Source: Methylomonas sp. (lineage in GTDB: Bacteria > Pseudomonadota > Gammaproteobacteria > Methylococcales > Methylomonadaceae). Taken from it: DNA of 64,000 nucleotides. Where the stretch lies: assembly GCA_002929135.1 (NCBI GenBank), contig PESC01000038.1, positions 1 to 64,000 of the forward strand, read 5' to 3'. Below are positions 26,854 to 36,672 of the stretch, piece by piece. Every line of letters begins with the position of its first letter. The first letter of the stretch is position 1. The position numbers were made by a program, and so were the translations under genes. Below the pieces are notes generated by a model that did no database searches, was not told where the DNA came from, and was given only the letters and a program-made list of their open reading frames with translations.

Positions 26854-27327
26854 CTACAAATGCTTGTCTATATCATGAACCTTGATGCCCCACGCCAGTA
26901 GCTTGCCGATTCTGTCATTGGCAATCTCCAAGCGTCTGACAAGTACGCCCAATATCGCTTTCAACAAAAAATAGCCTTCGTCGGGATGTTCGTCCAGATA
27001 CATCAACATGTGTTCGCTGTCTATCTCGATCAGGCTCACCTCGGTGACGGCAACGATGGTCGCTATACGCTGCTCCATACCGAACAGACTGAGTTCACCA
27101 AAACACGCATCTTTGCCCAGGTCGCACAAGCCAGGGCTTATTTTTTTGTTGCCATCCAACTCGGCCTCACCCAAAACCCTGACGACGCCTTCGTCCATCA
27201 GAAAAAAAGTTCGTCCGATATTACCTTTTTTTACAATCGCATCCCCCGCGTTGAAGCGTTTGCGCTGCCACGCGATGCCTTCTGCAAATGCGGGGGTGTC
27301 CAAAATGGCTTTCAATATATCTTTCAC
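26854..27327 (-). CDS. Cyclic nucleotide-binding domain protein without a DNA-binding domain
   Basis: A 157-aa protein made almost entirely of one CNBD (Crp-like) beta-roll. It shows FNAGDAIVKKGNIGRTFFLMDEGVVRVL, then FGELSLFGMEQRIATIVAV at the phosphate-binding cassette position, then a C-terminal helix. The usual winged-helix DNA-binding domain is absent, so it must act through protein contacts or by sensing only. The start is a GTG at 27327 with GGAG eight bases upstream. It sits between prsT (same strand) and the divergent prsK, so it may feed a second-messenger signal into control of this locus. The ligand is unknown. Confidence 0.78.
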   Translation of the reverse strand: MKDILKAILDTPAFAEGIAWQRKRFNAGDAIVKKGNIGRTFFLMDEGVVRVLGEAELDGNKKISPGLCDLGKDACFGELSLFGMEQRIATIVAVTEVSLIEIDSEHMLMYLDEHPDEGYFLLKAILGVLVRRLEIANDRIGKLLAWGIKVHDIDKHL

Positions 27328-27425
27328 GAAGTCAGCTCCAAAAGCCTGTTACGAGATCACCAAGGATAGTACGCTATAGCTCGACAGCAACGGCTGTGCT
27401 CAAACATTCAAATTTTTACTAAATC

Positions 27426-29510
27426 ATGCGTGACTGGATACCCTCAAGCGCCATCGTTTGTACTTTCGCCTATGCGACATTATTGATTCAAGCCCTGACC
27501 AGGAAGTGGCGCTATGTCCCTTTGATCGTAGCTTTGGTGATGTCGACAGTCTGGAGCGCCTACGTATCGTACAGCTTTATCGGCAAACAGGTCTTCATTG
27601 TCGATACCTTGCCGCTGGAAACACTAAAAAATGCCGCCTGGTTTTTTTTATTGGCATCTCTGCTTTCACTAACCCGATTGAAAGATAGCTACGCACTCTT
27701 CAGACAACGGTCGATCGGCTTGTCAGCCGGTGTCTTTGTGCTCGCTGCACTAAGTATAGAAGCTTTTCCAGATATCCAGGATTTCATCAAATCGACTGTT
27801 GATACAGACCTGCGTTTTGTCATCCACGTCATCACGGCTATCGCCGGACTCATTCTGATCGAGCAGCTCTACAGGAATACGCCACTCGCTCTGCGATGGC
27901 ATGTGAAATTTCTTTGCATTGCTTCCGGAACCTTGTTTGCCTTCGATCTTTTCATGTATAGCAAATCATTGCTTTACAAACACCTGGACTACACGCTCTG
28001 GGCATCGAGAAACCTGCTACATATTTTCACCACCATACTGCTGATTTTCTCGCTGAAGCGTATCGAAACGCTGGTATCAACGCTCACCAAATCCGACAAA
28101 CCGCAAAAAATCACCTTCTATTCCACCGGATTGCTGGGATGCGGCTTGTATCTGATCACCATGTCGATTGCAGGCTATTATCTGAAACGGACAGAAGCGC
28201 CCTGGAATGAAACGGCACAGACCTTGTTTCTGTTCCTGACCATGCTGCTTATGGGCGTTTCGTTTACATCCGGACGAATACGCGCGATTACCAAAGTTTA
28301 TTTCAGCAAACATTTCTTTCAGTACCGTTACGACTACCGAGAAGAATGGCTCAAAATCAGCCGAGCACTGGCGCAGCTGGAATCGTTGCAAGAACTCAAA
28401 AACTTCACCATCACGACGCTGACCAACCTCGTGGAAAGCAGCGGCGGCGGGCTTTGGATGAGAAACGATCAAGGCCGTTTCTTCCTGGCTGCCGAACAAA
28501 ATCTCAGGCTGACTCCGCAAGAAATGGCCTATTTACGCAATAGCAGCGATGATCTTCCCAACTATCTGAATAACAAGCAATGGGTCATCGACTTCTTCGA
28601 GCTGGCCCACGCCCCAGAAGTGTATGAAGACATCGACTTATCCCCCTGGTGTTACGAAGACAGCCAGGTCTGGCTAATCGTCCCCCTATTCCATCGCAAC
28701 CATCTGGAAGCCTTCGTCGTCCTGACGCAGCGCAGAATCCCCCGCAAACTGAACTGGGAAGACCATGACCTGCTCAAGACCGTCGGCATGCAACTGGCCA
28801 ATGCTCTGGCACTCCACAAAGCCAGCGACCAATTGGCCAACAACCGGCAATTTGAAGCCTATCACCGCTTGTCGGCGTATTTGGTGCATGACCTGAAAAA
28901 CATCACCGCGCAAGTCGGACTCATCGTAAAAAATGCCGAAAAGCACAAACACAACCCGGAGTTCGTCGACGACACGATAGCAACCCTCGCCCATGTCGAA
29001 AACAAAATGCGCCAGATGGTCGAACAGCTCCGGCAAGGACAAACCACCTCGGCAAGCCTGGTCGATCTGGTCGACATCGTCAGCCAAGTCAAAGCCCAAT
29101 ACAGGGGTGAACCGATACTGACCGTCAGCAGCGACGTCGATCAAGCCATCGTTTATGCTGACAAAGGCAAACTAACGACTATTCTTGCCAACCTCATTCA
29201 GAATTCGGAAGATGCCATCCAAACCCAAAATGGCCTAATCAAGCTTGAATTGAACAACAACCAGGGATATGCCGCCATTGCACTATCAGACAATGGCATC
29301 GGCATGGATCAAACCTTCATAGCAGAGCGGCTATTCAAACCCTTCGACACCACAAAAGGCAACGCCGGCATGGGAATTGGCGTCTATGAAGCCCGCGAGT
29401 ACATCAGCAAAAACGCCGGCCAACTGACAGTCGACAGCAAACCGGGCGAGGGAACCCGGTTTGAAATTCTTTTTCCTTTAGCAAAATCGCAACAACCTGA
29501 TGAGGCCTGA
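27426..29510 (+). CDS. prsK: XrtA/PEP-CTERM system histidine kinase
   Basis: A 694-aa membrane kinase. The N-terminal ~270 residues hold about eight hydrophobic segments. A GAF-like domain follows (about 320-460). The phosphoacceptor is in YLVHDLKNITAQV, and the ATP-binding domain shows ILANLIQNSEDAI, LSDNGIGMD and FKPFDTTKGNAGMGIGVYEAREYI (N, G1, F and G2 boxes). This layout is that of PrsK, the kinase encoded next to prsR in exosortase A loci. The gap of 98 bp to the divergent CNBD gene should carry both promoters, but I could not identify a clear -24/-12 or -35/-10 pair. Confidence 0.92.
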   Translation: MRDWIPSSAIVCTFAYATLLIQALTRKWRYVPLIVALVMSTVWSAYVSYSFIGKQVFIVDTLPLETLKNAAWFFLLASLLSLTRLKDSYALFRQRSIGLSAGVFVLAALSIEAFPDIQDFIKSTVDTDLRFVIHVITAIAGLILIEQLYRNTPLALRWHVKFLCIASGTLFAFDLFMYSKSLLYKHLDYTLWASRNLLHIFTTILLIFSLKRIETLVSTLTKSDKPQKITFYSTGLLGCGLYLITMSIAGYYLKRTEAPWNETAQTLFLFLTMLLMGVSFTSGRIRAITKVYFSKHFFQYRYDYREEWLKISRALAQLESLQELKNFTITTLTNLVESSGGGLWMRNDQGRFFLAAEQNLRLTPQEMAYLRNSSDDLPNYLNNKQWVIDFFELAHAPEVYEDIDLSPWCYEDSQVWLIVPLFHRNHLEAFVVLTQRRIPRKLNWEDHDLLKTVGMQLANALALHKASDQLANNRQFEAYHRLSAYLVHDLKNITAQVGLIVKNAEKHKHNPEFVDDTIATLAHVENKMRQMVEQLRQGQTTSASLVDLVDIVSQVKAQYRGEPILTVSSDVDQAIVYADKGKLTTILANLIQNSEDAIQTQNGLIKLELNNNQGYAAIALSDNGIGMDQTFIAERLFKPFDTTKGNAGMGIGVYEAREYISKNAGQLTVDSKPGEGTRFEILFPLAKSQQPDEA

Positions 29511-29515
29511 CAACG

Positions 29516-30880
29516 ATGATCCAACCGAAACGCTTACTCGTGGTTGAAGACGATCCCGGCCTCCAGAAACAATTCAAATGGAGTCTCGATCGCTATGACA
29601 TCATGATCGCCAGCAATCGCAGCGAAGCCATCGCCGCATTCAGGCGTCATACACCTAGTGTTGTCACCCTGGATTTAGGTTTGCCGCCTGATCCGACCAA
29701 CGCCAGCGAAGGCCTGGCCACCCTGAAAGAACTCCTCGCGCTTGCCCCCAACACCAAAGTCATTGTCGTCACCGGCAATGACGATCGCAAAAACGCCATT
29801 GAAGCCATTGCATTGGGTGCCTACGATTTTTACCAGAAACCCGTCGATCCCGACGTGCTGAATCTGATCATCGAACGTGCCTTCAACCTGGCCAATCTCG
29901 AATCCGACTTTAACACCCTGCAACAACAAACCAGCTCCAGCGAAATCATTGCAACCAGCCCGCAAATGCAAACCATCATTCGGAACGTTGACAAAGTCGC
30001 CCCCACCAGTGCCAGCGTCATGTTACTGGGCGAAAGCGGCACCGGCAAAGAAGTTCTGGCCAAAGCGCTGCACCAGCTAAGCCCCAGAGCCAATCACCCC
30101 TTCATCCCCGTCAACTGCGCAGCCATTCCGGAAAGCCTGCTGGAAAGCGAATTATTTGGTCACGAAAAAGGCGCGTTTACCGGCGCGGTCTCGCAAACCA
30201 AAGGCAAGGTCGAATGTGCCGACAAAGGCACTTTTTTTCTGGATGAAATCGGCGACATGCCCGTGGCGCTGCAATCGAAGCTGCTGCGTTTCATCCAGGA
30301 GCGCGTCATCGAACGCATAGGCGGGCGCAAACCCATTGCGGTCGACGTTCGCATCATCTGCGCAACCCATCGCAATTTGCAGGAACTGATTGCGCAAAAT
30401 CAGTTTCGCGGCGACCTTTATTACCGGCTCAGCGAAATCGTCATTGACATCCCCCCCCTGCGCGAACGCGAAGGCGACATCATCGTCATCGCCAACACCC
30501 TGTTACAACGCTACTGCCGGGAAACCCAAAGCAAACCCAAACGTTTCAGTTTAGAAGCCATTCAAGCGCTGGAGGGGCACGATTGGCCTGGCAATATCAG
30601 GGAACTGGAGAACAAACTCAAACGCGCCGTCATCATGTCGTCCGGCCACACCATCCAGCCCGAAGATTTGGAACTGACACCGCCTGTGGACAAAACCAAC
30701 CCGTTGAATCTGAAAGAAGCACGGGAAGTCGCCGAAATTCGGGCCATAAAACGGGCCATTCAGTTTACCGAAAGCAATATCTCGGAAGCCGCCCGCTTAC
30801 TCGGCGTTACCAGGCCAACCCTATACAACCTCATAGAGAAATATGGCATTCAACATAGCGCTGACGATCAAGAGGAATAA
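29516..30880 (+). CDS. prsR: XrtA/PEP-CTERM system response regulator, sigma-54 activator
   Basis: A 454-aa NtrC-like regulator. The receiver domain has the acidic pair in VVEDDPG, phosphoacceptor Asp53 in VVTLDLGLP, Thr in VVTGND and Lys in QKPVDP. The AAA+ domain shows Walker A GESGTGKE (172-179), the sigma-54 contact loop GAFTGA (219-224) and GTFFLDEIGDMP. A Fis-type helix-turn-helix (NISEAARLLGVTRPTLYNLI) ends the protein. It starts five bases after prsK. It should activate sigma-54 promoters of exopolysaccharide and PEP-CTERM protein genes, most of them probably elsewhere in the genome. Confidence 0.94.
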   Translation: MIQPKRLLVVEDDPGLQKQFKWSLDRYDIMIASNRSEAIAAFRRHTPSVVTLDLGLPPDPTNASEGLATLKELLALAPNTKVIVVTGNDDRKNAIEAIALGAYDFYQKPVDPDVLNLIIERAFNLANLESDFNTLQQQTSSSEIIATSPQMQTIIRNVDKVAPTSASVMLLGESGTGKEVLAKALHQLSPRANHPFIPVNCAAIPESLLESELFGHEKGAFTGAVSQTKGKVECADKGTFFLDEIGDMPVALQSKLLRFIQERVIERIGGRKPIAVDVRIICATHRNLQELIAQNQFRGDLYYRLSEIVIDIPPLREREGDIIVIANTLLQRYCRETQSKPKRFSLEAIQALEGHDWPGNIRELENKLKRAVIMSSGHTIQPEDLELTPPVDKTNPLNLKEAREVAEIRAIKRAIQFTESNISEAARLLGVTRPTLYNLIEKYGIQHSADDQEE

Positions 30881-31027
30881 AAGAGCGTGATGGCCAACTA
30901 AAATACCCAGCCACACTTCTCAAATAATCCCGCTCGAACTGAAGCGAGGATAAGTAACCACAAGCCAAGTGGCTTCGACGGCCATTGTGACACCGCAAAC
31001 ACGGGCATCAGCCTCCAAGGAATCATC

Positions 31028-32965
31028 ATGTCGGAACACCACATCTACCCGGTCAAACCGCACATCGCACAAACAGCGCACATCGACGCCGCAAGTTACC
31101 AAACGCTCTATCGGCTATCGATAGAAAACCCCGAAACCTTCTGGGCCGGGCAGGCGAACGATTTTCTCGACTGGCAGCAACCCTGGCAAACCGTCATGCA
31201 ATGTGATTTTGCCCATGGTGACATCCGCTGGTTTCAAGGCGGCAAACTCAATGTGACCTACAACTGCCTGGATCGCCATCTAGCTACACGCGGCGATCAG
31301 ACGGCCATCCTCTGGGAAGGTGACGATCCCCTGCATGACCGCCGCATCAGCTACCGCGAACTGCATCGTCAAGTTTGCCAGTTCGCCAATGTATTACGCT
31401 CGCACGGCGTCGAAAAAGGCGACCGCATCTGCATCTACCTGCCGATGATCCTGGAAGCGGCGGTGGTGATTCTGGCCTGCGCCCGCATCGGCGCCGTGCA
31501 CTCCATCGTATTTGGCGGCTTTTCGGCCGACGCCTTGCGCGACCGCATCCTCGATGCCGATTGCCGCCTGCTCATTTGTGCCGGTCACGGAAAGCGAGGC
31601 GGCAAGACCGTGCCCAGCAAACTCAACGCCGACAAGGCCGCAGCGCAATGCCCGAACCTGCAAACCGTCATCGTCATCCGCGACCCGGACGAAGCGCTGC
31701 CCTGGGCCAAAGACCGCGATGTTTGTTACCAAACCGCAATGCAAAGCGCATCGGAACACTGCCCGCCGGTGTGGATGGATGCCGAAGATCCGCTGTTCAT
31801 CCTCTACACCTCAGGCTCCACCGGCAAACCCAAAGGCCTGCTGCACACCACCGGCGGCTATCTGCTGTACGCCGCAATGACCCACAAATACATTTTTGAT
31901 TATCACGACGGCGACATCTACTGGTGCACCGCCGACATCGGCTGGATCACCGGCCATTCCTACGTACTGTACGGCCCGCTGTGCAACGGCGCCACCACGC
32001 TGATGTTCGAAGGTGTACCGACGTATCCTGCCGCCGACCGCTTCTGGCAAATCGTCGACAAGCACCAGATCAACATCTTTTACACCGCACCCACAGCCAT
32101 ACGCGCACTGATGGCGCAAGGTGACGATTTCGTCAACCGCACCGATCGCAGCAGCCTGCGCATCCTCGGCAGCGTCGGCGAACCGATCAACCCGGAGGCC
32201 TGGGAATGGTATTACCGCGTCGTTGGCGACAAGCGCTGCCCCATCGTCGACACCTGGTGGCAAACCGAAACCGGCGGCATTTTGATTACCCCGCTACCCG
32301 GCGCCACCGCACTGAAGCCCGGCTCGGCCAGCCTGCCGTTTTTCGGCATCCAGCCGGCCATCGTCGATAACGACGGCCACATCCTCGACGGCGAAGCCGA
32401 AGGCGTACTGGTATTCCCCCACTCCTGGCCTGGCCAGGCACGCACCATCTACGGCGACCACGCGCGATTCCTCGACACCTATTTCAGAAAATTCCCCGGC
32501 TTTTACTTCGCCGGTGACGGCGCCCGCCGCGATGCCGATGGCTATTACTGGATCACAGGCCGCGTCGACGATGTCATCAACGTCTCCGGCCACCGCCTGG
32601 GCACCGCCGAAATCGAAAGCGCCCTGGTGTTACACCACGATGTCGCCGAGGCCGCCGTCGTCGGTTGCCCCCATGCCATCAAAGGCCAGGGCATCTACGC
32701 CTACGTCACGCTGAATATCGGCGTCACGCCGTCCGACGATTTGAAAAAAGCCCTGCGCGAGCTGATTCGGGAAGAAATAGGCCCTATCGCCCTGCCCGAC
32801 CACATCCAATGGGCGCCAGGATTACCCAAAACCCGTTCCGGCAAAATCATGCGCCGCATCCTGCGCAAAATCGCCGCCAACGACGTAGCCGACCTCGGCG
32901 ACACCTCGACGCTGGCCGACCCCAGCGTCGTCGCCGATTTGCTGGCGCAACGCGCCCATCAGTAA
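31028..32965 (+). CDS. acs: Acetyl-CoA synthetase (AMP-forming)
   Basis: A 645-aa enzyme that activates acetate to acetyl-CoA. The phosphate loop is [11 protein letters not shown], the adenylate-forming motif DTWWQTETG is present, and the C-terminal lid has [21 protein letters not shown] plus the acetylation-site lysine in TRSGKIMRR. The N-terminal ACAS_N segment ([20 protein letters not shown]) is intact. AAGGA precedes the ATG by seven bases. The 147-bp gap to prsR has no recognisable feature. In a methylotroph this may salvage acetate. Confidence 0.95.
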   Translation: MSEHHIYPVKPHIAQTAHIDAASYQTLYRLSIENPETFWAGQANDFLDWQQPWQTVMQCDFAHGDIRWFQGGKLNVTYNCLDRHLATRGDQTAILWEGDDPLHDRRISYRELHRQVCQFANVLRSHGVEKGDRICIYLPMILEAAVVILACARIGAVHSIVFGGFSADALRDRILDADCRLLICAGHGKRGGKTVPSKLNADKAAAQCPNLQTVIVIRDPDEALPWAKDRDVCYQTAMQSASEHCPPVWMDAEDPLFILYTSGSTGKPKGLLHTTGGYLLYAAMTHKYIFDYHDGDIYWCTADIGWITGHSYVLYGPLCNGATTLMFEGVPTYPAADRFWQIVDKHQINIFYTAPTAIRALMAQGDDFVNRTDRSSLRILGSVGEPINPEAWEWYYRVVGDKRCPIVDTWWQTETGGILITPLPGATALKPGSASLPFFGIQPAIVDNDGHILDGEAEGVLVFPHSWPGQARTIYGDHARFLDTYFRKFPGFYFAGDGARRDADGYYWITGRVDDVINVSGHRLGTAEIESALVLHHDVAEAAVVGCPHAIKGQGIYAYVTLNIGVTPSDDLKKALRELIREEIGPIALPDHIQWAPGLPKTRSGKIMRRILRKIAANDVADLGDTSTLADPSVVADLLAQRAHQ

Positions 32966-33056
32966 AGGTTAAACGTTGACCCAAACACGCAGGCACTGAT
33001 GTCAGCATGACAATATCCGACTGAATTACAGGCAAAAAATAACGCTTTTGCCAACC

Positions 33057-34010
33057 ATGCAACCCCGTCCCCATTCGAAAAAACTGCCGGTACTGCTGCT
33101 CACAGGCTTTCTCGGCAGCGGTAAAACCACACTGCTGAACGCCCTGCTGGCCGATGGCATCAAAACCGCCGTCATCATCAATGAATTCGGCGAAACGCCG
33201 ATCGATCACGCCTTGCTGAAACGTCAGGACTTGCCGATGACGGTGTTGTCGGGCGGTTGCCTGTGCTGTCAGATCAAAGGTGCGCTGACACCCACATTGA
33301 AGAATTTGTGGATGGCCTGGAACCAGGCATCCATCAAGCCCTTCGAGCGCATCATCATCGAAACCAGCGGCGTTGCCAGCCCGGAACCGATACTCGACAC
33401 CCTGCTGCGGGAACGCTGGGTTTCTGGTCACTACCAGCTGCAAAAAGTCATCACGACGGTTTCGGCCCTCTCGGCAGCCGATCAGCTCGCACGCTACGCA
33501 GAAGCCCAGTCGCAAGTGGCCTGGTCGGATCTGATTCTGCTGACTCACGCCGATCAAACCGATGCCGCCACCGTGTTGGCGCTGAACACCACGCTAACTA
33601 CCCTCGCCCCCAGCACCCCGACGCAACGCTTGCCATTTCCTTACGGCCTGGCCGATCTTGCGCCAAGCTCAAACCCGCGTTTTCGGCCACTGCCCAAGCC
33701 CCTGCCTGCCGATCCAGACCGCTTCCGTAGCGTTTCGCTGATCTTGCAAGCGGGCGTAACCCTAGCCAGGGTGGAATCGGCATTACAGGCCGTGTTGCAA
33801 CAGCACGGCCACTGCATTCTGCGCATCAAGGCCTTGATCCACGACACCTCGCAAAACCGGTTTTTTGCCCTTCACGCCGCCGATGGTCGCTTATATCCTG
33901 CCGCAGCGCTGAATACAGTTGCAACCGACAACCGCCTCGTCGTCATCGTCGATTCGGCGCTTGATGACATAACAGACGACTTGAAGCGCATGTTGTCCGA
34001 TTTGATCTGA
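33057..34010 (+). CDS. CobW/COG0523 family GTP-binding metallochaperone-like protein
   Basis: A 317-aa G3E-family P-loop GTPase. Walker A is LLTGFLGSGKTTLLNALL. The metal-binding CxCC motif is in LSGGCLCCQI, and the base-recognition region contains SDLILLTHADQTD, where the usual NKxD is replaced by TxAD. The C-terminal CobW domain (HCILRIKALIHDTSQNRFFALHAADG) is complete. Members deliver Zn, Co or Fe to client enzymes. No zur site or obvious client gene is adjacent, so the metal is undetermined. The ATG at 33057 is chosen over a TTG at 33048. Confidence 0.86.
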   Translation: MQPRPHSKKLPVLLLTGFLGSGKTTLLNALLADGIKTAVIINEFGETPIDHALLKRQDLPMTVLSGGCLCCQIKGALTPTLKNLWMAWNQASIKPFERIIIETSGVASPEPILDTLLRERWVSGHYQLQKVITTVSALSAADQLARYAEAQSQVAWSDLILLTHADQTDAATVLALNTTLTTLAPSTPTQRLPFPYGLADLAPSSNPRFRPLPKPLPADPDRFRSVSLILQAGVTLARVESALQAVLQQHGHCILRIKALIHDTSQNRFFALHAADGRLYPAAALNTVATDNRLVVIVDSALDDITDDLKRMLSDLI

Positions 34011-34129
34011 CCTGCCACCGCTGTAATGGCCCAATTTTTGGTTGTTGCACCGCATCGTCGCCACCCGGATTACTGGCTTGATAGAGTGAAACCTTGATTC
34101 AACACCACTTCTTCAACAAGCCTCATGCG

Positions 34130-34240
34130 CCGCCCAACTCGGCGCTTACGCTCATGCCAACGGCCTGGCCGTTACCGCCGAACAGGCGCAACCCGTTTAT
34201 CTGCGCGACAAGGTAGCGAAAAAACCCGGCGAGCATTAGG
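34130..34240 (+). pseudogene. tsaB: C-terminal remnant of tsaB (tRNA t6A biosynthesis)
   Basis: In this frame about 36 codons read ..AHANGLAVTAEQAQPVYLRD and then KVAKKPGEH before a TAG stop at 34238-34240. The AEQA-PVYLRDKVA string is the conserved C-terminus of TsaB. Upstream in frame there is a TGA at 34088 and nothing resembling the rest of TsaB, so the gene is truncated to its tail. A functional tsaB must lie elsewhere because it is essential in most bacteria. The remnant shows that a duplication or rearrangement breakpoint lies just upstream. Confidence 0.72.
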
Positions 34241-34261
34241 CGCTGTTCATGCACAGATTCG

Positions 34262-34395
34262 ACAATGCTACGGGTGCGCACACTGTGGTTCTCACGCGCA
34301 GCAAAGGAATGCAGACGGACGCGAATGAAGGCAAAATCTGCGCAGAAAGGCCGATATGGGTTCCCGCGCAGAGCGTGGAAACCAGCAAAACGCAC
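34262..34395. repeat. Dispersed ~100-bp repeat, copy 2 (nasT side)
   Basis: The stretch atgaaggcaaaatctgcgca / gaaaggccgatatgggtt aligns with 36618-36652 (tgaaggtaagtctgtgtaga / aaggccggtatgggtt), with a palindromic cgttcccacgc-like head at the left. The inverse-strand translation gives the ..RGNPYRP.. string often produced by this repeat family. It fills most of the gap between the tsaB remnant and nasT. The rest of the 411-bp gap (34011-34421) has no gene other than that remnant. Confidence 0.8.
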
Positions 34396-34421
34396 TCATA
34401 CGTTTGTCCGGACGGTTAGCG

Positions 34422-35000
34422 CTATTTCAACCATTCCGCCATGGCAATCACGTTTCTGGCCATGTCGCCCAACGATACCTTGCGATCCATCGCCAATTTG
34501 CGCAGGGCGTGATAGGCCTCGTCTTCACTGTAGCCCTTCGATTGGATCAGCAGCGCCTTGGCACGGTCGATGTATTTGCGGTCTTCCAACTGGGTTTTGG
34601 CTTTTTTCAGTTCGTCGAGCAAGTGTTGCTGCTCCTTGAAGCGGGCGATGGCGACTTCGACGATGGTCTTGATTCGCCTCGGCTCCAGCCCATCGACGAT
34701 GTAAGCGCTGACGCCCGCCCGGATGACCTCGTTGATGGTGCCGGTTTGCTGGTCTTCGGCAAACATCACCACCGGTAGCGAATGCTGCTGGTTGATGGTG
34801 CGGATCATCTTCAACACCGTGTCATTCGGCGAATACAAATTCAATATCACGACATCCGGGCGCAGGTGGGCTATCACCTCGCCGAGGTTCAACTTCTGTA
34901 GTTTCAGCGTTGCCACCTCATAACCCTGTTGGCGTAAACAGGTTTCCAGTACCCGGTCGGTGTCCAGTTCATCGATGACCAGCACATTCAGCGTTGCCAT
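34422..35000 (-). CDS. nasT: ANTAR-domain response regulator (NasT-like)
   Basis: A 192-aa protein with an N-terminal receiver-like domain (NVLVIDELDTDRVLETCLR, DVVILNLYSP) and a C-terminal ANTAR RNA-binding domain (YIDRAKALLIQSKGYSEDEAYHALRKLAM), separated by a coiled coil. The phosphoacceptor position reads VVILN, with Asn in place of Asp; this also occurs in NasT proteins, which are not phosphorylated but controlled by NasS. No nasS is in the window. It should prevent termination in the nirB leader when nitrate or nitrite is present. It is co-directional with the transporter gene just upstream. Confidence 0.87.
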   Translation of the reverse strand: MATLNVLVIDELDTDRVLETCLRQQGYEVATLKLQKLNLGEVIAHLRPDVVILNLYSPNDTVLKMIRTINQQHSLPVVMFAEDQQTGTINEVIRAGVSAYIVDGLEPRRIKTIVEVAIARFKEQQHLLDELKKAKTQLEDRKYIDRAKALLIQSKGYSEDEAYHALRKLAMDRKVSLGDMARNVIAMAEWLK

Positions 35001-35002
35001 GG

Positions 35003-36469
35003 TCAGTCCAGTTCGATTTTGACCGAGCTGCCGTCCGGCATGATTTCGGTGATGAAATTTCTCGGCTCATCCAGCCAATACACCAGCGCCAGCAAGACGA
35101 GGCAGCAGAGGGCCAGCATCAGGAAAAAGCGGCTGGGGTCGAGCAAGGTGAATGCGATCAGAAACACGATGGCTCCGGCGTTGCCATAAGCGCCGACGAT
35201 ACCGGCCACCTCGCCGGTGATGGCCTTGCGCACCAGCGGCACGAAGGCAAATATGGCGCCTTCGGCGGCCTGCATGAAGATCGAGCAAATCAGCGTGACC
35301 AATACCGTCAGCGTCAGCGACCACTGCGGGGAAATCATCGCCATCAACCCATAACCGATGGCAAGGCCGCCACTGAACAGGGCCAGCGAGCGTCGGCGAC
35401 CGATGCGATCACTGAACCAGCCGCCAGCGGGGCGGGCAACGATGTTGGTGATGACGAAGCTCGATGCCAGCATCCCGGCATTCAGCATCGACAGACCCTG
35501 GCTATCGTTGAAAGTATTGAAAAAAAACAGCGGCAACATCGACAACACCGCCAGTTTTGAACCGAAAGTAATGCAGTAGGCCACGGCCAGAATGAAGACC
35601 TGGCGGTAGCGGTACTGCTGAATGCCAGGGATGGGTTGACTCAGGCGCTCGCTGTTGCTGGTGACAAGCCGATAGGCATGGACGAAAAACACGTTCCAGA
35701 TCAGTGCATGCAGTGTCAATGCCCAAGCGGGCGACAGCATGGGATTCAGTGATGACAACGTCCAGGTCAGCAACGACAGGCTGGCATACAGCGGCACCAG
35801 GCTGAGCATGTACAGAAATAGGTCGTGTATGCTGCTGACCTCCATGGTTGCAGCCTGCTTGCTTTTGAGGCCAGCCCGTCCGGGCGGAAAATCTTCGACA
35901 TGTCGGTAATACACCGCCGCATAAAACAGCGCCAGCAGACCGGTCAGCGCCACCGCATGACGCCAGCCACCGAAATACAGCGCTACGGCAGGCAGCAGCA
36001 AGGCGGCGACGGCTGAACCGAAGTTGCCCCAGCCAGCGTAGACACCTTCGGCAGTACCTATCTGATGCGATGGGAACCAGTCACCGATGATGCGCACCCC
36101 TACCACGAAGCCGGCGCCGATGAAGCCCAGTAAAAAGCGCGACCAGGCCAGCGTGGCGAAATCGTCGGCCAGTGCGAACAGAAAACACGGCAGGCTGCAT
36201 ACCGCCAGCAACACGCTGTAACTGATGCGGGCGCCGAAACGGTCGACCACCAGGCCGATGATGACCCGTGCCGGAATGGTCAACGCCACGTTCAGCAGTA
36301 AAAGTGTTTCGACCTGAGCGTTGCTGATGCCGAGTTCCTGCTGAATCAATACCAACAATGGCGCCTGATTGAACCAGACCAGGAAACTGATGAAAAACGC
36401 GATCCAGGTCAGGTGCAGGATTTTGTACTTGCCTTTCAGACCAAAGACTTCAAACGGCGAAAACGACAT
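35003..36469 (-). CDS. NarK/NasA-type nitrate-nitrite transporter (MFS)
   Basis: A 488-aa major facilitator protein with about twelve hydrophobic segments. The segment ARVIIGLVVDRFGAR is the loop 2-3 MFS signature, and AGWGNFGSAVAALLLPA and GNAGAIVFLIAF correspond to the nitrate signature motifs in transmembrane helices 5 and 11. Its position next to nasT and nirBD-nasA assigns it to nitrate uptake for assimilation. The ATG at 36469 (MSFSPFEVFGLKGKYK) is the natural start. The open frame to 36688 runs through a dispersed repeat and is not coding. Confidence 0.88.
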   Translation of the reverse strand: MSFSPFEVFGLKGKYKILHLTWIAFFISFLVWFNQAPLLVLIQQELGISNAQVETLLLLNVALTIPARVIIGLVVDRFGARISYSVLLAVCSLPCFLFALADDFATLAWSRFLLGFIGAGFVVGVRIIGDWFPSHQIGTAEGVYAGWGNFGSAVAALLLPAVALYFGGWRHAVALTGLLALFYAAVYYRHVEDFPPGRAGLKSKQAATMEVSSIHDLFLYMLSLVPLYASLSLLTWTLSSLNPMLSPAWALTLHALIWNVFFVHAYRLVTSNSERLSQPIPGIQQYRYRQVFILAVAYCITFGSKLAVLSMLPLFFFNTFNDSQGLSMLNAGMLASSFVITNIVARPAGGWFSDRIGRRRSLALFSGGLAIGYGLMAMISPQWSLTLTVLVTLICSIFMQAAEGAIFAFVPLVRKAITGEVAGIVGAYGNAGAIVFLIAFTLLDPSRFFLMLALCCLVLLALVYWLDEPRNFITEIMPDGSSVKIELD

Positions 36470-36574
36470 GGACTGACTCGGAAGTTGACGGAATCGGTTG
36501 TCGTCAAGCAAGTGACATGCCAGGGAAACGAGGGAGTAGCCCGCTCGGGGATGACGATTTATCACCTCGCCCCC

Positions 36575-36672
36575 CTCGTTCCCACGCTCTGCGTGGGAAC
36601 GCATACGGACGCTGTATGAAGGTAAGTCTGTGTAGAAAGGCCGGTATGGGTTGCCACGGAGATAGTGGAAAT
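36575..36672. repeat. Dispersed ~100-bp repeat, copy 3 (transporter-nirB gap)
   Basis: It begins with the palindrome cgttcccacgctctgcgtgg (from 36578) and continues gaacgcatacggac...gtagaaaggccggtatgggtt. The copy at 34262-34395 has the same order with more changes. The copy at 12791-12885 shares the palindrome and the final ccggtatgggttt..ccacgga part. The copies at 34.3 and 36.6 kb bracket nasT and the transporter. Confidence 0.85.

Noticed and set aside
27328..27425. Sigma-54 promoter expected for the prs genes
   Set aside because: I found no GG-N10-GC spacing with TGGCAC/TTGC-like boxes in this divergent gap or in the other intergenic gaps inspected.
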